64,000 nucleotides of DNA, taken from positions 3,286,001-3,350,000 of the forward strand of contig NZ_CP045245.1 in the NCBI RefSeq assembly GCF_009720485.1. The letters are read 5' to 3'. Position numbers and translations under genes: made by a program. This document shows positions 1-8,757 of the stretch, in pieces; positions within the stretch are counted from its first letter, which is position 1; each line of letters starts with the position of its first letter. The notes beneath the pieces were generated by a model. The model was not told the origin of the DNA. It ran no database searches and saw only the letters and a list, made by a program, of their open reading frames with translations. This DNA is from Cellulomonas sp. JZ18 (lineage in GTDB: Bacteria > Actinomycetota > Actinomycetes > Actinomycetales > Cellulomonadaceae).

Positions 1-972
1 AGCGCGAACGGTGTCGACATCACCGACTCGGTGGTCACCGGCAGCCTCGTCGACGGCCTCGTGCTGCACCGCTTCGTCGCGAACGCCGCGATCAGCGCGA
101 CCGTCGTCAGCGACAACGGCGGCGACGGCATCGTGCTGTCCCGCGCGACGACGGGCATCGTGCTCAGCGAGGTCGAGTCGACCGGCAACGCCGACGAGGG
201 CATCGAGCTGCGCGGCGAGTCCCTCGCGGACGGCCCGAGCGCGACGGGCTCCCCCGTGGGCGACTACGGCAACAACTCGGTCTCCAACAGCACGGCGTCG
301 GACAACGGCGGCCACGGCATCGAGGTGGTCGGCGGCCGGAACGTGAGCCTGACCGCGAACGACGTGTCCGGCAACGACATGGGGATCGTCGTGCGCGACC
401 CCGCGTCGGAGGTCGCGATCGTCGGCAACCGGCTGCGCGGCAACGCCCGGCACGCGATCGCGCTGCGGGACGGCGTGCTGTCGGCCACGGTCAGCGGCAA
501 CGTGGTGGAGGACGGGCCGAACGGCGTGTACCTGCGGGACGCGGTCGCGGACGTGCGGCGCAACACCATGTCGGGCATGACGCTGCACGGCGTCACGCTG
601 GTCGGTGCCACCGAGGGCGCGGTCGTGCGGGAGAACGACCTGGCGGGCCGCGGCCCGAGCGCCGTCGACGCCAAGCGCGCGACGGGTGCCGAGGTCGCGG
701 ACAACGACACCAGCGGCTGGACGAGCACCAAGCCGTTCTGGACCGTGGTGCGCAACGCCGCCCAGCCGCTGACGGTCATGTGGGTGCTGCTCGGGCTGCT
801 GGTGCTGGTCACGGCGCTGCGCGGCCTCGGCCGTCCCCGCGAGCGCCGGCACCCGTACGCGGCGCAGGCCCGCATGGCGGAGATCGTCGGCCGCCCCGCG
901 AACGACGCTCCGCTGCCGCAGCACGAGGTGCGCCAGCGCCGGACCGGGGAGGTGCACGGTGCGTCGCGCTGA
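1..972 (+). CDS. Right-handed parallel beta-helix protein with C-terminal membrane anchor (5' end outside window)
   Basis: The frame is open from the first base, so the start lies upstream; 323 residues of the C-terminal part are visible. They show short repeats of the NosD/pectate-lyase beta-helix kind (recurring S-x-N-x-V and G-N-x-I turns). About residues 257-277 form a strongly hydrophobic segment (PLTVMWVLLGLLVLVTAL), followed by a basic tail of about 45 residues. Such folds bind or modify polysaccharides; the single anchor suggests it works at the cell surface. It overlaps the next beta-helix gene by 14 bases, and a UDP-glucose dehydrogenase follows, so a role with a uronic-acid polymer is plausible but inferred. 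No catalytic residues can be assigned. Confidence 0.75.
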   Translation, partial: SANGVDITDSVVTGSLVDGLVLHRFVANAAISATVVSDNGGDGIVLSRATTGIVLSEVESTGNADEGIELRGESLADGPSATGSPVGDYGNNSVSNSTASDNGGHGIEVVGGRNVSLTANDVSGNDMGIVVRDPASEVAIVGNRLRGNARHAIALRDGVLSATVSGNVVEDGPNGVYLRDAVADVRRNTMSGMTLHGVTLVGATEGAVVRENDLAGRGPSAVDAKRATGAEVADNDTSGWTSTKPFWTVVRNAAQPLTVMWVLLGLLVLVTALRGLGRPRERRHPYAAQARMAEIVGRPANDAPLPQHEVRQRRTGEVHGASR

Positions 973-2095
973 CCGTGTCCGCGCCGCCCTGCTCGTCCTC
1001 GGCCTGGCGGTCCTCGCCGCGTGCGCGCCGGGGTCGGGGGACGACGCGCCGACGGCGGCACCGACGAGCACGCGCACCCCACCCCCGGTCGTCCCCTCCC
1101 CGCCGCCCGTCCCGTCGGGGGACGACGACGAGGACGACGACGCGGACGCGTCGGCCGAGGGCGCGACGCCGATGCCGGACTGGATGAGCGAGCCGGTCGC
1201 CGAGGCGCCCGCGTGCCCGGCGCCGACGGTCACGGTCAGCGACGCCGACGGGCTGCAGGCCGCGCTCGACGGCGCCGCCCCGGGCGACGTCATCGGGCTG
1301 GCCGACGGCGTGTACGCCGGCGAGTTCGTGGCCCGCGCGTCGGGCACGGCCCAGCAGCCGATCGCCCTGTGCGGCGGCCGCGGGGCGGTGCTGGACGGCG
1401 AGGGGATCAAGGGCGGCTACGCCCTGCACCTCGACGGCGCGCAGCACTGGCACGTCGACGGCTTCACCATCCGCAACGCGCAGAAGGGGCTCATGGCGGA
1501 CGGGACGGTCGGCACGACGGTCTCCCGCCTGCGCGTCCACCACATCGGGGACGAGGCGATCCACCTGCGCCGCGTCAGCACCGACAACCTCGTCACGGGC
1601 AACGCGGTCAGCGACACCGGGCTGCGCAAGCCGAAGTTCGGCGAGGGCGTCTACGTCGGGACGGCCGAGTCCAACTTCTGCGACGTCACGGACTGCGAGC
1701 CCGACGCGAGCGACCGCAACCGCGTCGTCGCGAACGCCTTCTGGGCGACGACGAGCGAGGCGGTCGACATCAAGGAGGGCACGCAGGACGGGCTCGTCGC
1801 CCGCAACGCGTTCGACGGCAGCGGCCTGGTCGAGGCGGACTCCTGGGTCGACGTCAAGGGCCGCGCCTGGACGGTGGAGGACAACACCGGCCGGCACAGC
1901 ACCCTCGACGGCTTCCAGACGCACGAGATCATCGACGGCTGGGGCACCGACAACGTGTTCCGCCGCAACCAGGGCGAGCTCGACTCCCCGGACGGCTTCC
2001 TCGTCGCCCCGCGACCCGCCCGCGACAACGTCGTGGCCTGCTCGAACGCCCTGCTCACGGGCGTCGGGGGCGTCAGCCCCGACGGCTGCACCTGA
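959..2095 (+). CDS. Beta-helix lipoprotein, possible polysaccharide-modifying enzyme
   Basis: The product has 378 residues and starts with GTG inside the end of the preceding gene, which suggests translational coupling. The N-terminus is a lipoprotein signal with lipobox LAAC and the lipidated cysteine at residue 22. A Pro/Thr/Ser stretch and an acidic run (about 40-65) form a linker. The rest is a right-handed beta-helix with regularly spaced G-N-x-V and D-G-F turns, of the kind seen in polysaccharide lyases and epimerases. It is expected outside the membrane, anchored by lipid. Neighbouring sugar-nucleotide dehydrogenase supports a cell-surface glycan role; the exact substrate cannot be read from the sequence. 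Confidence 0.75.
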   Translation: MRRADRVRAALLVLGLAVLAACAPGSGDDAPTAAPTSTRTPPPVVPSPPPVPSGDDDEDDDADASAEGATPMPDWMSEPVAEAPACPAPTVTVSDADGLQAALDGAAPGDVIGLADGVYAGEFVARASGTAQQPIALCGGRGAVLDGEGIKGGYALHLDGAQHWHVDGFTIRNAQKGLMADGTVGTTVSRLRVHHIGDEAIHLRRVSTDNLVTGNAVSDTGLRKPKFGEGVYVGTAESNFCDVTDCEPDASDRNRVVANAFWATTSEAVDIKEGTQDGLVARNAFDGSGLVEADSWVDVKGRAWTVEDNTGRHSTLDGFQTHEIIDGWGTDNVFRRNQGELDSPDGFLVAPRPARDNVVACSNALLTGVGGVSPDGCT

Positions 2096-2195
2096 CCGGT
2101 CGGTCCGCCGCCGACCCCGCACCGCCCACTCCCCCACCCCACCCGCCCGGCCCGCGCACCGCCGTGGGCGGGCCGAGCACACCCTGGAGGACGTC

Positions 2196-3668
2196 ATGAA
2201 CGAGACGCCGCGCGACACCCCGACCGTGGTCGACGGCCACCCGGTCGTCACCCGCCCCCGCATGACCGTCATCGGCACCGGCTACCTGGGCGCGACCCAC
2301 GCCGTGTGCATGGCGGCGCTCGGCTTCGACGTCCTGGGCGTCGACGTGGACGCGGCGAAGGTCGCACGCCTCGCCGCGGGCGAGGTGCCGTTCTTCGAGC
2401 CCGGCCTGCAGGAGCTGCTGGTGGAGGCGCTCGCGAGCGGCCGGCTGCGGTTCACCACGGACTACGCCGAGGCGGGCGCGTTCGGCGACGTGCACTTCGT
2501 GTGCGTCGGCACGCCGCAGCGCAAGGACTCCCTGGCCGCGGACCTGTCGTACGTGTACGCGGCGGTCGACGCGCTCGCGCCGCACCTGACGCGACGCGCG
2601 CTCGTGGTCGGCAAGTCGACGGTGCAGATCGGCACCGCGCAGGCGCTCACCGAGCGGCTGCAGGCGTCCGCGCCGGCCGGCACCGACGTCGAGCTCGCGT
2701 GGAACCCCGAGTTCCTGCGCGAGGGCTACGCGGTGCAGGACACGCTGACGCCGGACCGGCTCGTGTTCGGCACGTCGTCCGCGTGGGCGTCGGCGCAGCT
2801 CGCCGAGGCCTTCCGCCCGGTGCTCGACCGGGGCACGCCGCTCGTGGAGTGCGACCTCGCGACCGCCGAGCTCGTGAAGGTCGCGGCGAACTCGTTCCTC
2901 GCGACGAAGATCTCCTACATCAACGCGATGGCGGAGGTCTGCGAGGCCACGGGCGCCGACGTGAACCTGCTGGCGAAGGCGCTGTCGTTCGACGACCGCA
3001 TCGGCGGCCGGTTCCTCAAGCCGGGTCTCGGCTTCGGCGGCGGCTGCCTGCCCAAGGACATCCGCGCGTTCGCCGCGCGGGCGGCGGAGCTCGGCGTCGG
3101 GCAGGCGGTGTCGTTCCTGCACGAGGTCGACGCCATCAACACCCGCCGCCGGCAGCGCACGGTGGACCTCGTCCGCGAGGTCGCCGGCGGCTCCCTCGCG
3201 GGCGTGCGCGTCGCGGCCCTGGGCGCGGCGTTCAAGCCCAACTCCGACGACATCCGCGACGCCCCGGCGCTCGACGTCGCCCGCATGCTGCACGAGGAGG
3301 GCGCGATCGTGCAGGTGTACGACCCCGAGGCGATGGGCAACGCGCGCCGCGCCTACCCCGAGCTCACCTACGCCGAGAGCCTGCCCGCGGCCGTGCACCG
3401 CGCGGACGTCGTCGTGCTGCTGACGGAGTGGGCGCAGTTCCGCACCGCCGACCCGGAGATGATGGGCTGGCTCGTCGCCCACCGTCGCGTCGTCGACGGC
3501 CGGCACGCCCTCGACGCCGACGCGTACCGCGCCGCGGGCTGGGACTACCGCGCGCTGGGCCGTCCGCTGCTGCCGCGCACGGTCGAGCTCACGTCGTCCG
3601 CGGCGGACGAGGTCGACCTCGCGACGGCCCTGGCGCTGGCGGGCCAGGCGGTCTCGGCGACGCGCTGA
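2196..3668 (+). CDS. ugd: UDP-glucose 6-dehydrogenase (first copy)
   Basis: The enzyme oxidises UDP-glucose to UDP-glucuronate with two NAD+. Over 490 residues it shows the N-terminal Rossmann motif GTGYLG (27-32), the central dimer helix region (E-x-V-K-V-A-A-N-S-F) and the catalytic cysteine, about residue 284, in GFGGGCLPKD. A GGAGG site lies just before ATG 2196; ATG 2262 is an alternative start that would give a more family-typical N-terminus. An 8-bp inverted repeat (2148-2155/2168-2175) precedes it. It follows the two beta-helix genes, suggesting supply of UDP-GlcA for a surface polymer. A second copy lies at 25848-27173 and is clearly a diverged paralogue. Confidence 0.93.
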   Translation: MNETPRDTPTVVDGHPVVTRPRMTVIGTGYLGATHAVCMAALGFDVLGVDVDAAKVARLAAGEVPFFEPGLQELLVEALASGRLRFTTDYAEAGAFGDVHFVCVGTPQRKDSLAADLSYVYAAVDALAPHLTRRALVVGKSTVQIGTAQALTERLQASAPAGTDVELAWNPEFLREGYAVQDTLTPDRLVFGTSSAWASAQLAEAFRPVLDRGTPLVECDLATAELVKVAANSFLATKISYINAMAEVCEATGADVNLLAKALSFDDRIGGRFLKPGLGFGGGCLPKDIRAFAARAAELGVGQAVSFLHEVDAINTRRRQRTVDLVREVAGGSLAGVRVAALGAAFKPNSDDIRDAPALDVARMLHEEGAIVQVYDPEAMGNARRAYPELTYAESLPAAVHRADVVVLLTEWAQFRTADPEMMGWLVAHRRVVDGRHALDADAYRAAGWDYRALGRPLLPRTVELTSSAADEVDLATALALAGQAVSATR

Positions 3669-3681
3669 CGGCGCACGCACC

Positions 3682-3732
3682 AGGGGCGTGAAGCGTTGTG
3701 GTCACATCGCGTCCACAACGCTTCACGCCCCT
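3682..3732. terminator. Bidirectional terminator, perfect 20-bp stem
   Basis: Arms 3682-3701 and 3713-3732 are perfectly complementary over 20 bp with an 11-base loop. The hairpin sits between the convergent ugd (+) and AIM24-type (-) genes. There is no T tract on either side, common in high-G+C actinobacteria. The perfection of the stem is unusual for a decaying terminator. Confidence 0.8.
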
Positions 3733-3769
3733 AGTGGTGCCGGCGTGCCGGGTCGGGCCTCCGCCGGCG

Positions 3770-4438
3770 TCAGCCCTGGGTCACCACCGGGAAGCCCTCG
3801 GACGGCTGCACGATGACGAAGCCCGGCCCGTGGAACTTGTACTGGAACGCCTCACCCGTCCCGCCGCGCAGCAGCGAGGACACGTTCATGCTCGACACGA
3901 TCTCGGGCGAGAGGTTCGCCGACCAGCACACGGCGGCGTTCGGGTCGACGAACGTCGGCTGCTGCGAGCAGTCGAGGATGACGGGCGTGCCGTCGGACGT
4001 GAGCGCGACCGCGCCGTGCCCGTGGATGAGCGTCGAGAACAGCCCGCCGGTCATCATCCCGGCGCCGCGGGTGCGGTGCAGGTCCCACTGCAGGTTCGCG
4101 TCGAACGCGAGCACGTTGCTGCCGCCGATGCTGATCGCGTCGCCCTCGAGCTCGAGGATGAACACGTCGTGCGCGTAGCGGGCGAAGAACACGTCGCCCT
4201 GCCCGTGCACGGTCATGAGCGCCTGGTCGTCGCTGCTGATGGCCCGCTTGACGAACTTCGCGAGGCTGTCGGCGCCCTTGTGCTGGAACTGCACGGCGCC
4301 CTGGTAGGCGACCATGACGCCCTTGGCGGCGATCACCGGCTCGCCCAGCGTCACCTTGAGCATCTTGCGGTTCTGCAGGACGAAGCGGCTGGTGCCCGGC
4401 ACCTCGAGGTTGGACTGGTCGAAGATCTCGCTGCGCAT
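3770..4438 (-). CDS. AIM24 family protein
   Basis: This 222-residue protein belongs to the AIM24/TerD-associated beta-barrel family, whose bacterial role is unknown (the name comes from a mitochondrial biogenesis protein). The visible features are the N-terminal strand EIFDQSNLEV, GxGxxFxA-type turns (GQGDVFFARYAHDVFILEL) and the Gly-rich C-terminal part. ATG 4438 is preferred because an AGG lies at a proper distance; ATG 4447 (MAPMRS) would leave no room for a binding site. No membrane segment or catalytic motif is seen. It is transcribed alone between two hairpins, towards ugd. Confidence 0.82.
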   Translation of the reverse strand: MRSEIFDQSNLEVPGTSRFVLQNRKMLKVTLGEPVIAAKGVMVAYQGAVQFQHKGADSLAKFVKRAISSDDQALMTVHGQGDVFFARYAHDVFILELEGDAISIGGSNVLAFDANLQWDLHRTRGAGMMTGGLFSTLIHGHGAVALTSDGTPVILDCSQQPTFVDPNAAVCWSANLSPEIVSSMNVSSLLRGGTGEAFQYKFHGPGFVIVQPSEGFPVVTQG

Positions 4439-4471
4439 GGGAGCCATCCTGCCGGTCGGCCGGGGACGGCA

Positions 4472-4504
4472 GGACGCCCCGACGGGTGAACCGCCGGGGC
4501 GTCC
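4472..4504 (-). terminator. Terminator of the hexapeptide-repeat gene
   Basis: A 10-bp perfect stem (4472-4481 with 4495-4504) and 13-base loop lie just downstream of the stop of the minus-strand gene at 4530 and just upstream of the AIM24-type gene. Confidence 0.6.
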
Positions 4505-4529
4505 GGGAGTGCGGTGTACGGGCTGCGGG

Positions 4530-4940
4530 TCAGGCCGCGAGGACGTGCGGCGGGAAGCCGCGGCGGTGCACCTCGGCGCCCTCGTCGACGTGCGCCTCGG
4601 GGGCGACGACGACGCCGTCCTCCAGCCGGGCGCGGGCACCGACCGCGGCACGGGAGCCGATGCGGGCGGCGCGGCCCACGACCGCGTCACGTCCCACGTG
4701 CACGGACGTCGCCAGGTGCGCGTCCGCGGCGACGACCGCGCCCGGCTCCACCCAGCAGTGCCGTCCGATGTGCGCGCCGGGCTCCACCTGCGCGCCGGGG
4801 TCCACCCACGTGCCGTCCGCGACGTACGCGTCGTCGGCCACGCGGGCCCCCTTGGCGACCATGCCGCCGCCGTTCGAGTGCCGGAAGTAGCGGACGACCC
4901 GGCCGTCGTCGGTCTCGAGATCCTCGTATCGCTTCCTCAT
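4530..4940 (-). CDS. Hexapeptide-repeat (left-handed beta-helix) protein
   Basis: The 136-residue product is built almost entirely of hexapeptide repeats ([V/A]-x-x-x-A-x), for example the stretch around residues 32-120 with repeated V-x-P-G-A and V-G-R-x-A units. This is the left-handed parallel beta-helix of bacterial acyltransferases and carbonic-anhydrase-like proteins. No histidine clearly matching the acetyltransferase catalytic position can be identified, so an enzymatic role is not assured. It is divergent from the methyltransferase-like gene at 5042, with about 100 bases between. Confidence 0.75.
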   Translation of the reverse strand: MRKRYEDLETDDGRVVRYFRHSNGGGMVAKGARVADDAYVADGTWVDPGAQVEPGAHIGRHCWVEPGAVVAADAHLATSVHVGRDAVVGRAARIGSRAAVGARARLEDGVVVAPEAHVDEGAEVHRRGFPPHVLAA

Positions 4941-5041
4941 AACACCCGTCCCAACGCGGGCGGGTCATGGGATGTTCCCGCCGGGCGGTATGGTGAGCGG
5001 GGACACGTCCGCGCGCGTCCGGGTCCTGCGAGGAGGTGCCG

Positions 5042-5545
5042 GTGGACCGGCACACCGCCGCCGCTCTCCTGGTCACCGGCCTGACGGGCGGCGCCGTCCT
5101 GGAGCTCGGCAGCGGACCGCGCGGCCTCGCGCCGCTCCTCGCCGGCCGAGTCCGCCGCTACGAGGCCCTCGACCGCTCCCCCCGTGCCACGGCCGCCCTC
5201 ACCGCGTGGCTGACCGAGCACCGCCCGGACGACGCGTGGCACGTCGCCACCGGTGACCTGGCGGACCTGCCGGAGCGGGGCGACCTCACGCCCGCCGACG
5301 TCGTCGTCGCGGTGAACCTCAACGCGTTCTGGACGGGCGTGCCGGCGGACGCCTTCGCGGCGGTGGGCGGGCACCTGCGTCCCGGCGGCACGCTCGTGCT
5401 CGTGCTCGAGACGCCGGACCCGGTCGACGCCCGCGTGCGCCCCGCCCTGCTCGCCGCGCTCGACACCGCCGGGTGGCGCTGGGACGAGCACACGGACGCC
5501 GGCGGGCCGCAGCGCCTCGCCCTCACCGCCGTACCGGTGGCCTGA
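5042..5545 (+). CDS. Small class I SAM-dependent methyltransferase-like protein
   Basis: The protein has 167 residues. It has the SAM-binding motif LELGSGPRG near residue 20, an acidic strand end (EALDRSPRA) and a motif IV-like strand (ADVVVAVNLN). It lacks long substrate domains, and the target is unknown. The site AGGAGG (5031-5036) is five bases from GTG 5042; the upstream in-frame GTG at 5036 overlaps that site and is therefore less likely. The gluconate kinase gene follows 55 bases later. Confidence 0.72.
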   Translation: MDRHTAAALLVTGLTGGAVLELGSGPRGLAPLLAGRVRRYEALDRSPRATAALTAWLTEHRPDDAWHVATGDLADLPERGDLTPADVVVAVNLNAFWTGVPADAFAAVGGHLRPGGTLVLVLETPDPVDARVRPALLAALDTAGWRWDEHTDAGGPQRLALTAVPVA

Positions 5546-5600
5546 TCGCCGCACCTCCGGCAGGGTGTGGCGCGTGGGGGACGAGGCGGAGGTCCGGGGT

Positions 5601-6140
5601 GTGGAGCGCAGGCCGGTGCAGCACCTCGTCGTGATGGGTGTGGCCGGGTCGGGCAAGACGACCCTCGCGTCCCTGCTGCGGCAGCGACTCGGGTGGCCGT
5701 ACGCCGAGGCCGACGAGTTCCACCCGCCGGCCAACATCGCGAAGATGACCGCCGGCACGCCGCTGACCGACGAGGACCGGTGGCCGTGGCTCGACGCGAT
5801 CCGCGACTGGCTGACGGCCCAGACGCACGCGGGGCAGAGCTCGATCGTCACGTGCTCGGCGCTCAAGCGGACGTACCGGGACGTCCTGCGCTCGGCCGAG
5901 GGACGCGTGCGCTTCGTCCACCTCACGGCCCCGCCCGAGCTCATCGAGCGGCGCATGGCGCACCGCGCCGGGCACTTCATGCCGCAGACCCTGCTGCCGT
6001 CGCAGCTCGCGACGCTCGAGCCCCTCGCCGAGGAGGAGCAGGGCGTCACCGTCGTCGTCGACGTCCCCCCGGACGTGGTCGCCGACCGCACCCTGCGCGC
6101 CCTCGGGCTCACCGCCGAGGACCGGCTGACCGTCGACTGA
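5601..6140 (+). CDS. gntK: Gluconokinase
   Basis: The kinase phosphorylates D-gluconate to 6-phosphogluconate, feeding the pentose phosphate or Entner-Doudoroff route. The 179 residues contain the P-loop GVAGSGKT (13-20), the family signature EADEFHPPANIAKMTAGTPL, the CSALKRTYRDVLR segment and the H-F-M-P-Q-T-L-L-x-S-Q-L-A-T-L-E-P-L region typical of GntK. GTG 5601 has GGAGG eight bases upstream; an earlier GTG at 5565 is possible. The gluconate permease gene follows after 45 bases, indicating a gntKP operon. Confidence 0.93.
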   Translation: MERRPVQHLVVMGVAGSGKTTLASLLRQRLGWPYAEADEFHPPANIAKMTAGTPLTDEDRWPWLDAIRDWLTAQTHAGQSSIVTCSALKRTYRDVLRSAEGRVRFVHLTAPPELIERRMAHRAGHFMPQTLLPSQLATLEPLAEEEQGVTVVVDVPPDVVADRTLRALGLTAEDRLTVD

Positions 6141-6185
6141 CCGCGGCCGCGGACCGCCGCGGACGCCCGACCCGCAGGAGGACCC

Positions 6186-7567
6186 GTGCCACCGGAGGAC
6201 TGGGAGCAGACGCTCGGGGCCGGGCCGCTGCTCGGCATCGCCGCCGCCGCCATCGCCCTGCTGCTGTTCCTCATCATCCGGCTGCGGCTGCACGCGTTCG
6301 TCGCGCTGATCCTCGTCTCGCTCGTCACGGCGTTCGCGACGGGCGTGCCCGCGGGGCGGTCGTCGACGTGCTCGTGACGGGGTTCGGCACGACGCTCGGC
6401 TCGGTGGCCCTGCTCGTGGGGCTCGGCGCGATGCTCGGGCGGATGGTCGAGACGTCCGGCGGCGCGAAGGTCATGGCGGACACGCTCGTGCGGCGCTTCG
6501 GGGAGAGGCGGGCGCCGTTCGCGCTCGGCCTGGCCTCGCTGATCTTCGGCTTCCCGATCTTCTTCGACGCGGGCCTCGTCGTGATGCTGCCGATCGTCTT
6601 CGCGGTCGCGCGACGGCTGGGCGGGTCGGTGCTGACGTACGGCCTGCCGACCGCGGGCGCGTTCTCCGTCATGCACGTCTTCGTGCCGCCGCACCCCGGG
6701 CCCGTCGCGGCGTCCGAGCTGCTCGGCGCCAACCCCGGCCTCGTGGTGCTGCTCGGGCTGGTCGTGGCGATCCCCACCTGGTACGTGACCTCGTACCTCT
6801 ACGGCGTGTGGGCCGGCCGGCGCTGGGTGCTGCCCGTGCCCGAGCTGCTCGGCCGGACCTCCGACGAGGACCAGCCCGCCAACCCGCCGTCGTTCGGCAC
6901 GGTGCTCGGCGTGCTGCTGCTGCCGCTGCTGCTCATCTTCGTCAACACCGGCCTCGACCTGCTGACCACGGCCGGCGTGGTCGAGGACGCCCCGTGGGTC
7001 GCCGTCGCCCGCGCGATCGGCGCGACCCCGGTCGCGCTGCTCATCGCGGTCCTGGTCGCGGCCTACGTGATGGGCCGCCGGCGCGGCCGCGACAAGACGG
7101 CGATCGAGCGGCTCCTCGAGTCGGCCCTCGGCCCGGTCGCCTCGGTCATCCTCATCACCGGGGCGGGCGGCATGTTCGGCGCCGTGCTGCGCGCGTCGGG
7201 CATCGGCGGCGCGCTCGAGGACGCGCTCGGCGACCTCGGCCTGCCGATCATCGTCGCGGGCTTCCTCATCGCCACGATCCTGCGCATCGCCCAGGGCTCC
7301 GCGACGGTCGCCCTCATCACGACGGCAGGGCTCATCGAGCCCGCCGTCGCGGCAGGCGACTTCAGCGGCGTCCAGCTCGCCGCCATCGTGCTCGCCGTCG
7401 CAGCCGGGTCCGTCATGACGTCGCACGTCAACGACTCCGGGTTCTGGCTGGTCGGCCGGTTCTTCGGCATGGACGTGCGGACGACGCTCAAGACGTGGAC
7501 GGTCCTCGAGACGCTCATCGGCCTCATGGGGTTCGGCATCGCGCTGGTCTTCTTCGTGCTGGGCTGA
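6186..7567 (+). pseudogene. gntP: Gluconate permease of the GntP family, interrupted by a one-base frameshift
   Basis: This is an inner-membrane gluconate:H+ symporter with about a dozen hydrophobic segments. Translation begins in one frame at GTG 6186 (MPPEDWEQTLGAGPLLGIAA) with AGGAGG upstream, and after GVPAG (about residue 57) the homologous sequence continues in the next frame (VVDVLVTGFG through GIALVFFVLG). Adding one G to the run at 6353-6356 joins the two parts. Without that base, translation stops at 6377 after 63 residues. Either a real inactivating deletion or a sequence error; the second is favoured because the downstream frame is unspoiled and seven other genes here show the same lesion. 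It follows gntK. Confidence 0.85.
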
Positions 7568-7605
7568 CCCCGGGTCGGCCGGGGACGTCGCCCCGCGCCG
7601 CCGCC

Positions 7606-8112
7606 TCAGCGCGTGGGCGCGGGGTCCAGCGGCAGGACGAGCCGCGTGCGCCACGTCGCCGGGTCGGCGCCGTCGCCCGGGTCGGTCAGGTACACCTCCC
7701 AGAAGTCGCCCCGCCCCGTACCGCCGTGCTCGGCGCGCCAGTGCGCGACGAGCCGGTCCCACGCGCCCCCGATGCCGTCGTACGGGCCGACGTGCTCGGT
7801 GGCGAGCGCGCGCCCGCCCGGCAGGTCGACGACGGTCACGGCGTCGTCGCCCACCCGGCCGAGCGGTCCGAGGTCCGCGTCCGCGACCGGGACGGCGGCC
7901 GTGAGCTCCGCCGTCGCGTCGGGCACCCGGGCGTACCAGGCGATCGCCGGACCGGCGGGGCGGGCGCCGGCGGCCGCCACCGCGGTCGCGACCGCCGGGA
8001 ACGCGGCGTCGAAGAACGAGGCCAGGGCGTCCGTGGGGACCGTGCGGCGCAGGGCGGCGACGCGGACCGTCGGCTCCGAGACGAGCAGGACGGGCGGGGC
8101 GGCGTGCGACAT
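7606..8112 (-). CDS. GyrI-like / effector-binding domain protein
   Basis: The 168-residue product resembles the SOUL/AraC effector-binding (GyrI-like) fold: an N-terminal strand with E-P-x-V-R-V-A-A-L-R, central W-Y-A-R-V, and C-terminal G-P-Y-D-G-I-G-x-A-W-D-R-L followed by W-E-V-Y-L-T-D-P. Proteins of this kind bind small molecules; some are stand-alone modulators. There is no DNA-binding domain. ATG 8112 gives a compact domain. It converges with the gluconate permease and is divergent from the OsmC gene. Confidence 0.7.
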   Translation of the reverse strand: MSHAAPPVLLVSEPTVRVAALRRTVPTDALASFFDAAFPAVATAVAAAGARPAGPAIAWYARVPDATAELTAAVPVADADLGPLGRVGDDAVTVVDLPGGRALATEHVGPYDGIGGAWDRLVAHWRAEHGGTGRGDFWEVYLTDPGDGADPATWRTRLVLPLDPAPTR

Positions 8113-8217
8113 GACGGGCACCGTAGCCGGACCCTGCGACACGCCCGGTGACGGGCCAGCGCCGACCGGCCCGGTCGCCACGCGCGCGCGTCGGGCCCGC
8201 GTGCGAGGATCGGCCGC

Positions 8218-8757
8218 ATGACGACCGAGCAGGACGCGCGCGACCTGGCGGGCGACCCGGCGCCGGCCGCCGAGGGCACCACCCTCGGCGCTCCCGCGAC
8301 CGCGACCGCCGCCTCCGACCCCGCCGACCCGATGGCCAACGCCGGCGACACGAAGCTCTGGCTCGAGCGCACCGGCACCCGCCGGTACGTCGGCCGCAGC
8401 TCCCGCGGCGCCGAGGTGCTCGTCGGCTCCGTCGGCGACGAGGGCGCCTTCACGCCCGGGGAGCTGCTGAAGATCGCGCTCGGCGCGTGCACCGGCCTGT
8501 CGAGCGACGCCGCGCTGGCGCGCCGGCTCGGCGACGACGTGCGCGTGACGATCCGCGTGGGCGGGCCGTCGGACCCCGCGCAGGACCGCTACCCGCACCT
8601 GACGGAGGAGCTCGAGGTCGACCTCTCGGCGCTCGACCCCGCCGCCCGCGAGCGCCTGCTCACCGTCGTCCACCGCGCCGTCGACCAGCACTGCACGGTG
8701 GGGCGCACGCTGCACACGGGCGCGACCACGACCCTCCACGTGACAGGGGAGCGCTGA
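8218..8757 (+). CDS. OsmC family peroxiredoxin-like protein
   Basis: OsmC/Ohr proteins reduce organic hydroperoxides through a pair of cysteines. In these 179 residues the pair is Cys91 (ALGACTGLSSD) and Cys159 (DQHCTVGRTL), both in conserved contexts. An N-terminal extension of about 40 Ala/Pro-rich residues precedes the domain and is not part of the fold. The stop overlaps the start of the next gene (TGATG), so the two are probably co-transcribed and coupled. Confidence 0.88.
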   Translation: MTTEQDARDLAGDPAPAAEGTTLGAPATATAASDPADPMANAGDTKLWLERTGTRRYVGRSSRGAEVLVGSVGDEGAFTPGELLKIALGACTGLSSDAALARRLGDDVRVTIRVGGPSDPAQDRYPHLTEELEVDLSALDPAARERLLTVVHRAVDQHCTVGRTLHTGATTTLHVTGER

